Shown: piece after piece, positions 25,152-34,112 of the stretch
How positions within the stretch are numbered: the stretch's first letter is position 1
How the letters are laid out: each line of letters begins with the position of its first letter
DNA from: Pelagicoccus mobilis
GTDB lineage: Bacteria; Verrucomicrobiota; Verrucomicrobiia; Opitutales; Opitutaceae
NCBI RefSeq assembly: GCF_016595505.1
Contig: NZ_JAENIL010000021.1
Span: 57,838 to 121,837, forward strand
Direction: 5' to 3'
DNA: 64,000 bases
The notes under the pieces: generated by a model
Told to the model about the DNA's origin: nothing
Seen by the model: the letters and a program-made list of their open reading frames with translations, nothing else
Database searches by the model: none
Position numbers and translations under genes: made by a program

Positions 25152-25658
25152 CTAAACACCCAACGCCTTCAGCTCCTTCACGAGCATTCCACCCATCTTG
25201 CAGACCGCTTTGAAGTGCGCCTTCTCAACCGGTTGAATCGATAGTCGCTGGCCACGCTTCACGACCAGCATCTCTTCCAGCTCCGGAGCTTCCTTTAGCT
25301 CTTTCAGCGTCACCAATCGCTTGAATTCGGCGGCCCACTTGAAATCCACCATCAGCCAACGTGGATTGTCTTCGGGCGACTTCGCATCGAAGTATTTGGA
25401 TTTTGGATCAAACTGGGTGTGATCTGGGTAAGCTTTTTCGCTAGCCACTACAGCAAGCCCCACCGCCCCCACTTCAGGTCCGGCATTTGAGTGATAGAAA
25501 ATGGCCAAATCGCCCTTCTGCATTTCGTCCCGCATGAAATTGCGAGCCTGATAGTTACGTATTCCGTCCCAATGCTCCGTCTGATTCTCGCACTTCGCCA
25601 AATCATTAAATCCAAACACGTCCGGCTCGCTCTTTATCAACCAAAATTTCTTCGCCAT
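25152..25658 (-). CDS. EVE domain-containing protein
   Basis: 168 aa from the ATG at 25658 (M-A-K-K-F-W-L-I-K-S-E-P); an upstream start would add 11 residues lacking in relatives. The start K-S-E-P-D-x-F, W-D-G-I-R-N-Y-Q-A-R-N-F-M and F-Y-H-S-N are signatures of the EVE (PUA-like) fold, which binds modified bases in nucleic acids. The eukaryotic relative is THYN1. Function in this organism is unknown. Confidence 0.88.
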   Translation of the reverse strand: MAKKFWLIKSEPDVFGFNDLAKCENQTEHWDGIRNYQARNFMRDEMQKGDLAIFYHSNAGPEVGAVGLAVVASEKAYPDHTQFDPKSKYFDAKSPEDNPRWLMVDFKWAAEFKRLVTLKELKEAPELEEMLVVKRGQRLSIQPVEKAHFKAVCKMGGMLVKELKALGV

Positions 25659-25859
25659 AAAACACCCCTGCTCGAGCGTTCCTCCGAGCACAAGTTATTT
25701 GTGATTTCCAACCAAATTGAACAAACTCGCCTCGCCGCGCCGTTTCAGAGGCAACTGAACGAAACATAGTCTTGATTAGCAGGTCATTCGGCGGTGTCCT
25801 TCTCAGCTTCCAGGGACCGCCCCCTGACGCCAATCCCCTACAGAATATTTCAAAAGCAC

Positions 25860-26825
25860 ATGAGCAGCTGGTCTGAACGAGTCAGAAACGAAGTTGGAAA
25901 AGCGATCCTCGGCCAAGAAGTGGTCGTCGAACGCATGCTAGTCGCCCTCCTCGCCGACGGGCACGTACTCCTAGAAGGGATGCCCGGCCTGGCCAAAACC
26001 CTTTTGATCAAGAGCCTCGGCACCGCCCTCGGCCTCCAGTTCGAACGCGTCCAGTTCACCCCAGACCTCCTGCCGAGCGACGTCATCGGCACCATGGTCT
26101 ACCAAACCCAATCCGGCCAATTCGAGCCGCATAAGGGACCGATCTTCGCCAATCTCGTCCTAGCCGACGAAATCAACCGCGCCCCAGCCAAAGTGCAAAG
26201 CGCCCTACTCGAAGCCATGCAGGAAAAGCAGGTCACGCTTGGCCCTGAGTCCCATCAGCTCCCGAAGCCCTTCTTCGTTATGGCCACGCAGAACCCGGTA
26301 GAACAAGAGGGCACCTACCCGCTTCCAGAAGCCCAACGCGACCGCTTCCTCTTCAAACTGCTCGTGGATTACCCCAGTCACGCAGACGAATTCGAAATGA
26401 TGCGTCGCTGGGGACAGGTCACGGAAAAGCCAGAACTTCACCCTGTCGCCACAGGAGAGGAGCTTCTCACTCTCCGAGCCGAAGTCGACGCCGTACACGT
26501 TTCCGAGGAAATCCAAGCCTACATCCTCGAGCTCGTACGAGCGACCCGAGCCATGGCCAGCGAACGCCAATCGGACAACCACCTGCTTTCCTACGGAGCT
26601 TCGCCACGCGCCTCGATAAGCCTCTATCAAGCCAGCCGCGCGCTCGCTTGGCTGCGCGGCATGGATCACGTCTCCCCAGCCATCATCAAAGACATCTTCC
26701 TCGACGCCATGCGCCACCGCGTGGGGCTCAGCTACGAAGCTGAGGCGAGAGAAATTTCAGCTGACGAGGTTTTGCAACAGATTCTGGATACAACCGCCCT
26801 ACCAGGCCGTGCCGCATCCGTTTAG
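25860..26825 (+). CDS. moxR: MoxR-family AAA+ ATPase
   Basis: 321 aa from ATG at 25860; a GTG 66 bp upstream is less likely. Walker A G-M-P-G-L-A-K-T (about 41-48), Walker B L-A-D-E-I-N-R-A-P and sensor region A-T-Q-N-P are clear. MoxR ATPases act as chaperones that mature or insert metal/cofactor sites in partner complexes together with VWA proteins. First gene of a moxR-DUF58-batA-batB-batC-batD operon in Aerotolerance (Bat) order. Confidence 0.92.
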   Translation: MSSWSERVRNEVGKAILGQEVVVERMLVALLADGHVLLEGMPGLAKTLLIKSLGTALGLQFERVQFTPDLLPSDVIGTMVYQTQSGQFEPHKGPIFANLVLADEINRAPAKVQSALLEAMQEKQVTLGPESHQLPKPFFVMATQNPVEQEGTYPLPEAQRDRFLFKLLVDYPSHADEFEMMRRWGQVTEKPELHPVATGEELLTLRAEVDAVHVSEEIQAYILELVRATRAMASERQSDNHLLSYGASPRASISLYQASRALAWLRGMDHVSPAIIKDIFLDAMRHRVGLSYEAEAREISADEVLQQILDTTALPGRAASV

Positions 26826-26844
26826 AGCGAGGCCCTCGCTCTAA
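26822..26844 (+). other. Strong hairpin at the moxR stop codon
   Basis: TTAGAGCGAG and its perfect complement separated by GCC; a 10-bp stem with a 3-nt loop that includes the moxR stop codon. No T-run follows, so it is not a classical terminator. It may tune relative expression of moxR and the rest of the bat operon or protect the upstream mRNA end. Confidence 0.6.
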
Positions 26845-26877
26845 GTCATTCCAAGCGAAGCCTCGCGCTTTTTCGAC

Positions 26878-27798
26878 ATGCCGTCACAACCCGAAGACCA
26901 AGGATCAAAGTCCAATCTCGCTGCCACTATCGCGATGTTGCGACGACTGGAATGGCGTGCCCGCCTAGTCGTGCAGAGCGCCCTAGGCGGCGAATACAAG
27001 TCCTCCTTTCGAGGCAAAGGCATGGAGTTCGACCAGGTCGTAAAATACGAGTTTGGCGACGATGTCCGCGACATCGATTGGAACGTGACCGCTCGTCTCG
27101 GAGAAGCCTACCGCAAGAAGTTCATCGAGGAACGCGAAATCACTCTCCTTCTGCTCTTCGAAGACACGCCATCCCTCCAGTTCGGATCCGGGAGCGTCAC
27201 CAAAAGAGCCGCGTTGCTAGAGCTCGCCAGTCTCCTGATGCTGCTGAGCGCGGTAAATGGCGACCGGATCTCCCTCCTGCACGCCACACCTCAGGGTTAC
27301 ACGCTTACCAAGTCCGCAACCGGTCGCGGACGCGTCATGCACACCGCAGCCAATCTGCTCGGTCACCCCGCTCCACCTGTTCTCGGAGAACAGGAAGCTA
27401 AAATTCCTTGGCGCTACGTCCTGAAAGCCGCTCCCCGACATAGCATTTTCGTATGGCTTGGCGACTTCCCTGGCACCCAGCAACCAGACGTCTGGCCCGT
27501 GCTCCGTCGCCAATATCAGCCCGTCGGATTCCGCGTATCGGATCCCTGGGAATTAGAACTTCCCAAACGCGGCAACCAGCCCGTCTTCGATCCCACCTCC
27601 GGCGAACTCTTCACTCTCAGCGGCGGCTCCTCAGCTCAACGCTCCGCCCATCAAACCTGGAAGGACCAACGCGATTCCGCCTTCAAAGCCCTCTTTCCGC
27701 AACAAACGGATCGTCTCGACCTGACCGCTGGCGATGAAGCAATCGACGCGGTAACCGACTTTTTCCATCAACGCATGAAGCGTTTCGCTAGAGCATGA
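26878..27798 (+). CDS. DUF58 domain protein of the MoxR-Bat operon
   Basis: 306 aa, cytoplasmic (no signal peptide). Contains the DUF58 hallmark G-x-E-F-D-Q-V-V-K-Y-E-F-G-D-D-V-R-D-I-D-W at about 46-67, followed by a VWA-like fold. DUF58 proteins accompany MoxR ATPases. Starts 52 bp after moxR and overlaps batA by 4 bp (ATGA). Confidence 0.9.
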   Translation: MPSQPEDQGSKSNLAATIAMLRRLEWRARLVVQSALGGEYKSSFRGKGMEFDQVVKYEFGDDVRDIDWNVTARLGEAYRKKFIEEREITLLLLFEDTPSLQFGSGSVTKRAALLELASLLMLLSAVNGDRISLLHATPQGYTLTKSATGRGRVMHTAANLLGHPAPPVLGEQEAKIPWRYVLKAAPRHSIFVWLGDFPGTQQPDVWPVLRRQYQPVGFRVSDPWELELPKRGNQPVFDPTSGELFTLSGGSSAQRSAHQTWKDQRDSAFKALFPQQTDRLDLTAGDEAIDAVTDFFHQRMKRFARA

Positions 27799-28829
27799 TC
27801 GACCTGCTGGATACAAAGCTGCAACTCGCCTACCCGCTCTGGCTTCTCGCCTTGCTGGCGCTTCCGCTTGTCGCCTGGCTCAGGGGGCGACGCTCCGTAG
27901 CGGCGATGATACTCCCTTTCGCTGGCCAATGGAAACGCCACGCCATGATCGGGGGAACAAAACTCGCCACCACCTTCGTATTTCTCGCGGCAATCGGAAT
28001 GATCCTCGCTCTAACCCGTCCCCAGTCCGTCACTACAGAGCGCCACTCCAAGAGCCGAGGCTACGACATAATCCTCGCAGTCGACCTTTCTCGCTCCATG
28101 GAAGCGGAGGATTATTTCGTGAACCGCAAGCGTTCAAATCGATTGCAGGCCGTCAAACCCGTCCTGAGCGCCTTCATCAACCGAAGAGAAAACGATCGCA
28201 TCGGTCTCATCGCCTTTGCAGGGCGAGCCTACACAGCCGCTCCTCTCACTTTCGACCACAAGTGGCTCGCTCGCCAAACCGAACGCTTGCAAATCGGGCT
28301 GATCGAAGACGGCACCGCTATTGGCGATTCGATCGCAGTCGCCACCTCTCGCTTGCTCGAGGGAGCCAAGGAGCGGGCCGGAGAACGGGAAGGAGCTTTC
28401 ATCGTTCTACTGACCGACGGAGAAAACACAGCCGGCATTATGGATCCTCTCGAAGGCGCTGAACTCGCCAAAGACGCTGGCATTCGCGTCTACACGATTG
28501 CCGCAGGAAAAAACGGATACGTTCCCTTCCCTCGCCGCAACGAAAGAGGAGAACGTATCGGTACCGAGCAACATTTCATGCGCGTCGACACCGCAACGCT
28601 CAACCAGATCGCTCAACTAACCGAAGGAGAATTCTTCCGTGCTGAAAATTCAGATACAATCGATCAAGCCTTCAAAAAGATCGACGAAACCAGCACGATC
28701 GAGTTCGAAGTACGCCAATACTCTACCATCACAGAACTCTTCCACTTCCCGCTCTACGCAGCTGGAGCATTCGCCGCTATCGGCGTTTTTATTAGTGGAT
28801 CCAAATTGAGAGGAGAAGATCTCTCATGA
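27795..28829 (+). CDS. batA: VWA domain membrane protein, BatA-like
   Basis: 344 aa. Membrane segments at about 11-28 and 52-75 and near the C-terminus (about 315-337) flank a von Willebrand A domain with MIDAS motif D-L-S-R-S near residue 97, T-A-A-P-L-T and L-T-D-G-E-N. In Bacteroides and Leptospira Bat proteins affect aerotolerance or envelope stress. Overlaps DUF58 and batB genes by 4 bp each. Confidence 0.88.
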   Translation: MIDLLDTKLQLAYPLWLLALLALPLVAWLRGRRSVAAMILPFAGQWKRHAMIGGTKLATTFVFLAAIGMILALTRPQSVTTERHSKSRGYDIILAVDLSRSMEAEDYFVNRKRSNRLQAVKPVLSAFINRRENDRIGLIAFAGRAYTAAPLTFDHKWLARQTERLQIGLIEDGTAIGDSIAVATSRLLEGAKERAGEREGAFIVLLTDGENTAGIMDPLEGAELAKDAGIRVYTIAAGKNGYVPFPRRNERGERIGTEQHFMRVDTATLNQIAQLTEGEFFRAENSDTIDQAFKKIDETSTIEFEVRQYSTITELFHFPLYAAGAFAAIGVFISGSKLRGEDLS

Positions 28830-29860
28830 ACATAGACTGGGCAAACGAGGAATGGCTCTGGGGCTTGGCTTTTCCGGCTCTACTTTTCGCATGGAGCATC
28901 TTCCACCGCAGCCGCACTTCCGCCCGACGCAAAGGTTCCCAAGCCCAATGGGCGACAGCCGGTTTCTCTGGCATCAAAAAGTCTTCCAGCTCTCGCATTC
29001 ATCCGCCAAAAGCGTTTCTGTGCTCTGCCCTTGCTCTCCTCGTCGTATCCATAGCCCAACCACGTTGGGGCACTGAAAAAACAATCACTTTCGAGAGGAG
29101 CAGAGAAGTCATCATCGCGATGGACCTTTCCAAGAGCATGCTGGCGGACGACATAAAACCGAACCGGCTCGAACGCGCAAAACTCGTAGTCGAAAGCATG
29201 CTCGAGACACTTCAAGGCGAGAGCGTGGGGCTTATCGTCTTTGCTGGAACCGCTTTTCTACAAAGCCCCATGAGCCCCGACTACCAGATCCTAAGGGGCT
29301 TTCTCAAGGACATCAATCCCACCTACATTCCGCAAGGTGGTACCAACTACGAGGCGATGCTCAACACCGCGCTCGACTCCTTTGAGCAATCCGACGGCAT
29401 GGCCGACCGATTCCTCATCGTCATCAGCGACGGGGAAAGCCTGGAATCAAACTGGAAAGCGAAAGCCAGAGAGCTAAAGGAAGAAAACGTTCGAGCCATT
29501 TGCCTTGGATTCGGCACGCAAAGCGGCAGCTTCATTCCAGATGGCGAGGGCGGATACCTAAAGGATCCAAACGGAGCTGTGGTGCTCAGCAAACTCGAGG
29601 CGAACACACTCAAGCAATTAGCGAACATGACAGACGGCGTCTATAAAGAGGCAAGCCTATGGGTCGACCTTGCCCAGCTCGTTGAAGACACAGTAAAATC
29701 CGGCGAAGCGGCCCTCAAGGAGCGGGAAAAGGAAAATACCTTGGTTGAACGTTATCACTACTTCCTCGCCCCAGGACTGATCCTCCTGCTCATTTCGCTT
29801 TATTTGGAGTTCCCAACCTTGCCAAAAGCCCGAACCATCAAACGAAAGGTGGCCGCATGA
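28826..29860 (+). CDS. batB: VWA domain membrane protein, BatB-like
   Basis: 344 aa, paralogue of the preceding gene with the same layout: N-terminal membrane segments (about 10-24, 58-75), VWA domain with D-L-S-K-S near residue 99 and I-S-D-G-E-S, and a C-terminal hydrophobic segment (about 312-330). BatA and BatB are thought to form a complex in the membrane. Overlaps its neighbours by 4 bp on both sides. Confidence 0.88.
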   Translation: MNIDWANEEWLWGLAFPALLFAWSIFHRSRTSARRKGSQAQWATAGFSGIKKSSSSRIHPPKAFLCSALALLVVSIAQPRWGTEKTITFERSREVIIAMDLSKSMLADDIKPNRLERAKLVVESMLETLQGESVGLIVFAGTAFLQSPMSPDYQILRGFLKDINPTYIPQGGTNYEAMLNTALDSFEQSDGMADRFLIVISDGESLESNWKAKARELKEENVRAICLGFGTQSGSFIPDGEGGYLKDPNGAVVLSKLEANTLKQLANMTDGVYKEASLWVDLAQLVEDTVKSGEAALKEREKENTLVERYHYFLAPGLILLLISLYLEFPTLPKARTIKRKVAA

Positions 29861-30768
29861 AACGTATTTTCGTTTTCACTACAGTTCTCGCAGGTTCATG
29901 GGCTTCGGCACAGCATGCAAGCGCTCCAACCGCTTCAGCTGAAGAGCAGCAGGGAATGACTCTTCCCGATTACATTTCTCAGATCGCCGAGGCCGACGAA
30001 ATAACGGCCGCAGACTACCACAATATGGCTCAAGGAACGCTTGAGGTCGCAAACGCGATTGGCCAACAGGGACAGAAGATGCCCGAGCCACCACTAAAGG
30101 ATGCCCTAGATGCAGTGGAGGCAGGACGAAATCTCGCCCCCGAGCTAGCTGACTGGAACGAAATAGAGCAAAAACTCCTCGAGCTCCTCAATCCCCCAGA
30201 GCAACAGGAGCAAGAGCAACAACAAGACCAGCAAAACTCCGACCAGAACTCCGAAGAACAGGAAGGCGGCGAAGACCAGCAGCAACAAGGTCAAGACGGG
30301 GAGCAAAACCAAGAAAGTTCAGAAGACGGCCAGCAGTCTGAATCGGAAGGCCAAGAAGGCGAACAACAGCAAAGCGATCAGCAACAAGACTCCCAATCGC
30401 AAGAGGGCGAAAGTCAGGAGTCGCAAGACCAACAAGACGGTCAGCAGGGCGAGCAAGGACAGGATGGGCAAGAAGGAGAACTTCCTCCAGCTAAAGACGG
30501 AGCGCAGATGGGCAACCTCGAACAACCCGAAGAACAACAAGACGTGCAGCTAGACGGGCAAGAAGCCCAGCAAACGCCCCCGGAGCAAATGCAAACCCTC
30601 GGCGGTCAACAAGCATCCGGAGAGCCGATCCAGGCCGACAAAGCAGCCATTCGGCAAATGCTCGAACAACTCAAACAACAAGACGAGCCCGGTAAACTTT
30701 ACAAAATACTCCAAGAGGCCCAGCAGGGCCAAAAGAAGAAGTCGCAGCCGAATGCGAAAGATTGGTAG
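29857..30768 (+). CDS. Gln/Glu-rich secreted protein in the BatC position
   Basis: 303 aa with signal peptide ending near A-S-A-Q (19). Residues about 30-110 are helical. Residues about 112-225 are a low-complexity tract of Q, E, S, D and G. The tail (about 255-290) is helical again. BatC of other bacteria is a TPR protein with a similar disordered acidic region, but I see no clear TPR here. Function unknown. Overlaps batB by 4 bp and ends 2 bp before the BatD start. Confidence 0.75.
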   Translation: MKRIFVFTTVLAGSWASAQHASAPTASAEEQQGMTLPDYISQIAEADEITAADYHNMAQGTLEVANAIGQQGQKMPEPPLKDALDAVEAGRNLAPELADWNEIEQKLLELLNPPEQQEQEQQQDQQNSDQNSEEQEGGEDQQQQGQDGEQNQESSEDGQQSESEGQEGEQQQSDQQQDSQSQEGESQESQDQQDGQQGEQGQDGQEGELPPAKDGAQMGNLEQPEEQQDVQLDGQEAQQTPPEQMQTLGGQQASGEPIQADKAAIRQMLEQLKQQDEPGKLYKILQEAQQGQKKKSQPNAKDW

Positions 30769-30770
30769 TC

Positions 30771-33371
30771 ATGCGTCCGCACTCCTACAACGTTTTCATC
30801 ACACTCCTCGCCACCCTATCATGCGTATCCACGTTTTGGGCTCAGTCCGTCTACTGGTCTCCTAGCAATGGAACTTTGCAAGAAGGGAAAGCCAACTCGA
30901 TCGACCTATTCTACGATTCTTGCGAACCAGACGGCGATCCTGACCTGCCCGCAATTGGCAACCTATCTCTCAATTTCCGCGGACGTTCAAACTCCCGCAG
31001 TCTCATCAACGGTAGACTGAGCGCCAAGACGATTTTCAACTACCAAGCGATCCCCTCGCAGCTTGGCCAGCTCACGATCCCTAGTTTTCGAGTCAAAACA
31101 TCAGAAGGAGAAATTCAGGTCCCTGCCGCTCGCTTCGAAGTGGTCGAAGCCACAGTGGGCAACTCCGGTCTCAGCCCATCCGAGGTCTTCCTATCGCTCT
31201 TTCAAATCCGCGACGAAAAGATCTACCAAGGCGAGGTATTCAATTTAGACTACATCGCCGGCGCCAAACAGGAATACCAACTGGCTGACCTTTCAGTCCC
31301 CAGCTGGAGTCCCACTCGGCTCGTCACCAACGGCCTTGTCGACAACCAGGTCACGGGCGTGAGCTATCAGGGAGCAAACTATACTGTAAAAGTTTACCAG
31401 GCGAAGGTATTGGCTACCGAATCAGGTACCATAGAGATTCCCGGCGCCAAGCAAGAAGCAACTGTCGTTATCGGGCGGAGACGCGATTTCATGTTTCAGG
31501 AGCCTGTCTACGATGCCTTCACCATCGAATCCGACCCCTTCGCCCTCGAGGTGCTTCCATTGCCAAGCGGAGCCCCAGACTCATTTAATGGCGCCGTCGG
31601 TGAATTCTCGCTAGAGTCTCAAGTCGTCCCGGAACAGGTACAAGTTGGAGAACCGGTAACATGGACGCTGGAACTGAGCGGAACTGGCAACTGGCCTGCC
31701 GGCATCGGCGTCCCCGCACGCTCCGTGTCGAGCCGCTTCAAAGCCATCCAGCCGGAAATCAAAAACGAGTTCGCCGAAAACGACTTGTTCACCGGCGTAC
31801 AAACCGAAGATATCGTCCTCATCCCCACCCAAGAAGGGAGCTTCGAGTTCGGACCTATCAAATACACCTATTTCGACCCAGTTGAGGAACGGTACAAGAC
31901 CATCGAGATTCCCTCCAAAACAGTTACCGTTGTTCCCCCGGAGCCCGGAAATCCCGCCCTCACCTCTGGCTCAGATTCTCCTTCCATCGATCAAATCGCT
32001 TCCGGAAACTCACCTTACGAACAGGGGTCCTACGACCTCGATCCAACCGGGCAAAACACCTTCGAAAAACCACCCGAGATCCTCAAAGCGCCTCGTCTGA
32101 CCAGTAACAGTTTCGCAGCTCCGGAAAACCCTAGATCCCCTGCAAACCTGATCGCTCCCACAGCTGTCGCGCTCGCGTGCCCGCTCGCTTTCTGGTTCCT
32201 GCTCGCCCTCGTAAAAAGCGCTTCAACCGATCCAAGGAAACAAGAACGTATCGCACTCGCGGAATTGCGCAAAATCTCACGAAAGTCTCCACCAAACGAT
32301 CCCGACGCGCTCAAACAATACCACCGAGACTGGCGCAGCGCCGCCGCTCACTACTTCGTGCCAGGAAATCTCGAGCCGACTCCAGAGGAGATTACGAATG
32401 CCGCCGCCGCACTTCGCGACGAGGAGTTCGCAAACACATGGCATCAGGCTTGGATCTTATCCGACAAGACCCTTTTTGGCCCAGATTCGATCGACCAGGC
32501 AGAGTGGACTCAACTCCAGAAAAAGGCCGTCGACGCTACCCCTTCCAAAAAGATCTCACTGTCACGCGTTTTCAAATACGAGTCCTGGTTCCCGGCAGCG
32601 ATCGCAGTCTTGATCCTCGTATCCCTGACGCCTTCTTCAAATGCTCAGGAACACGCAGAACTCGATCCGCAGCAACTTTACAACGAGGGCAATTTCGCCG
32701 CAGCCGCCGCGAACTGGATAACCGCGATCAACGATGCTCCCTACGCCGCAGAGCCACGCTACAACGCCGGCCTAGCCGTTGCCCAATTAGGAGATTGGTC
32801 TACCGCATGGGCCCTCTGGACCAGTGCTTTCTGTCTTGATCCCAGCAACAAGGATGTCGCTTGGAACCTTCGCATCGCCCATCAGAACACCTCTGCCTTC
32901 GACCCCGTGCTCCAGTCCCTCATCGAAGGCGAGGACTACTACTCGATCATTCGTCTGAGATCTCCAGCTCAATGGCAGACGCTCAGCGCACAAGCCCTTT
33001 GGGCCCTCGGAACACTGCTCACCCTAGGCGTTGTCGCCATCTATTTTCGCCCCATCAAGAAACTCGCCGGCACGTTGATGGCACTTGGGGCGCTCGCGGG
33101 CGTACTCGCCTACTTTGCCGCCTGGTCTCACCAAAAATACGAAGCCCTCGGAGAACCCGACACCCTCCTGGTGACGCAAGAATCGCCATTGCTCTCCATC
33201 CCCACCGATCTCCAGCAGGAGCAAGTGAGCACAACAGTCGGAGCAGGGACGGTCGTAAAACTAGAAAAAACCTTCCTCAGCTGGATGAAAATCAACCTCC
33301 CCAACGGTGAATCTGGCTGGCTCAGACAGGAAAAAATAATGCCGCTGTACGGCGAAATTTCTCAGCTCTAA
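30771..33371 (+). CDS. batD: BatD-BatE fusion (BatD domain, TPR, SH3)
   Basis: 866 aa from the ATG at 30771 (a TTG three codons upstream overlaps the previous gene). Signal peptide, then the BatD immunoglobulin-like region (about 25-400), a membrane helix (about 460-485), a cytoplasmic helical stretch, another helix (606-622), TPR-like repeats (633-705), two helices (738-760 and 766-785) and an SH3-like domain (about 797-862). The TPR plus SH3 half corresponds to what is a separate BatE in other bacteria. Last gene of the moxR-bat operon. Confidence 0.85.
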   Translation: MRPHSYNVFITLLATLSCVSTFWAQSVYWSPSNGTLQEGKANSIDLFYDSCEPDGDPDLPAIGNLSLNFRGRSNSRSLINGRLSAKTIFNYQAIPSQLGQLTIPSFRVKTSEGEIQVPAARFEVVEATVGNSGLSPSEVFLSLFQIRDEKIYQGEVFNLDYIAGAKQEYQLADLSVPSWSPTRLVTNGLVDNQVTGVSYQGANYTVKVYQAKVLATESGTIEIPGAKQEATVVIGRRRDFMFQEPVYDAFTIESDPFALEVLPLPSGAPDSFNGAVGEFSLESQVVPEQVQVGEPVTWTLELSGTGNWPAGIGVPARSVSSRFKAIQPEIKNEFAENDLFTGVQTEDIVLIPTQEGSFEFGPIKYTYFDPVEERYKTIEIPSKTVTVVPPEPGNPALTSGSDSPSIDQIASGNSPYEQGSYDLDPTGQNTFEKPPEILKAPRLTSNSFAAPENPRSPANLIAPTAVALACPLAFWFLLALVKSASTDPRKQERIALAELRKISRKSPPNDPDALKQYHRDWRSAAAHYFVPGNLEPTPEEITNAAAALRDEEFANTWHQAWILSDKTLFGPDSIDQAEWTQLQKKAVDATPSKKISLSRVFKYESWFPAAIAVLILVSLTPSSNAQEHAELDPQQLYNEGNFAAAAANWITAINDAPYAAEPRYNAGLAVAQLGDWSTAWALWTSAFCLDPSNKDVAWNLRIAHQNTSAFDPVLQSLIEGEDYYSIIRLRSPAQWQTLSAQALWALGTLLTLGVVAIYFRPIKKLAGTLMALGALAGVLAYFAAWSHQKYEALGEPDTLLVTQESPLLSIPTDLQQEQVSTTVGAGTVVKLEKTFLSWMKINLPNGESGWLRQEKIMPLYGEISQL

Positions 33372-33491
33372 GCTTTTTCACTCCGCAGCCGATACTTGCC
33401 AGAGGTCGTTCTCTTTCCATAGTGGTCGCGATTTACGCGAAATCACTCACTCAATCGGCCCGTTACAATGGAGTAGTTTAATAGACGCTGC

Positions 33492-34100
33492 ATGGAATTT
33501 CTCAAACGACATTGCTCAACAATCGTGCTTATCGCGATCGCCGCCTCCTGGATCGGCATCAGTCTCGGTACCAATGAGTGCCCGAGTTGCGTGGTAGCGA
33601 ACGTTGCCTCGAAAGCTTTTACGAGCGACACCGACAGCGGTGCAGAACTCTCCGAGCCAGCCACCAAAAAAGTAAACTGGTCTACAGTCGACACAGACGG
33701 GCAGCTCGTAACAAGCAACGATCTCGACGGAAAAGTGAGCGTGCTTGTGTACTGGGCAACTTGGTGCGGAGGCTGCAAGAAGGAGATTCCTGACCTGATC
33801 GCCCTCAGAGATGAATTTTCCCCTACCGATGTCGCCATTATCGGCCTGTCTTTCGATGAAGCCCACAAGGACCTCGACGCCTACGCAAAGGCGACAGGGA
33901 TCAACTACCGTCTCGCCCGAATCACCCCCTCTATCATCGACACGTTCGGAAACGCCGACTCGATTCCAACCCTCATGATCATCGACCAAGAAGGGCGTAT
34001 CCAATTTCGACACACAGGTTTCGTAAACAAAGACACCCTCACGGAACGGGTAAGGAGCCTTCTTGCTACAAGCCGAATTGACCGAGCATTTGGCTCCTAG
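33492..34100 (+). CDS. Membrane-anchored TlpA-like thiol-disulfide protein
   Basis: 202 aa. Hydrophobic anchor at about 11-28, then a redoxin/thioredoxin domain with W-A-T-W-C-G-G-C-K-K; the CxxC dipeptide is G-G rather than the usual A-P or P-P. cis-Pro region S-I-P-T-L-M-I-I-D follows. Probably reduces or isomerises disulfides in the envelope. It starts 120 bp after the bat operon and converges with the DUF748 gene. Confidence 0.87.
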   Translation: MEFLKRHCSTIVLIAIAASWIGISLGTNECPSCVVANVASKAFTSDTDSGAELSEPATKKVNWSTVDTDGQLVTSNDLDGKVSVLVYWATWCGGCKKEIPDLIALRDEFSPTDVAIIGLSFDEAHKDLDAYAKATGINYRLARITPSIIDTFGNADSIPTLMIIDQEGRIQFRHTGFVNKDTLTERVRSLLATSRIDRAFGS

Positions 34101-34112
34101 TGATCGGCTAGA

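Noticed and set aside
32177..32839. 220-aa Arg-rich plus-strand frame inside batD
   Set aside because: Composition (Arg/Ser-rich) is that of an out-of-frame reading of GC-rich DNA; batD covers it fully.
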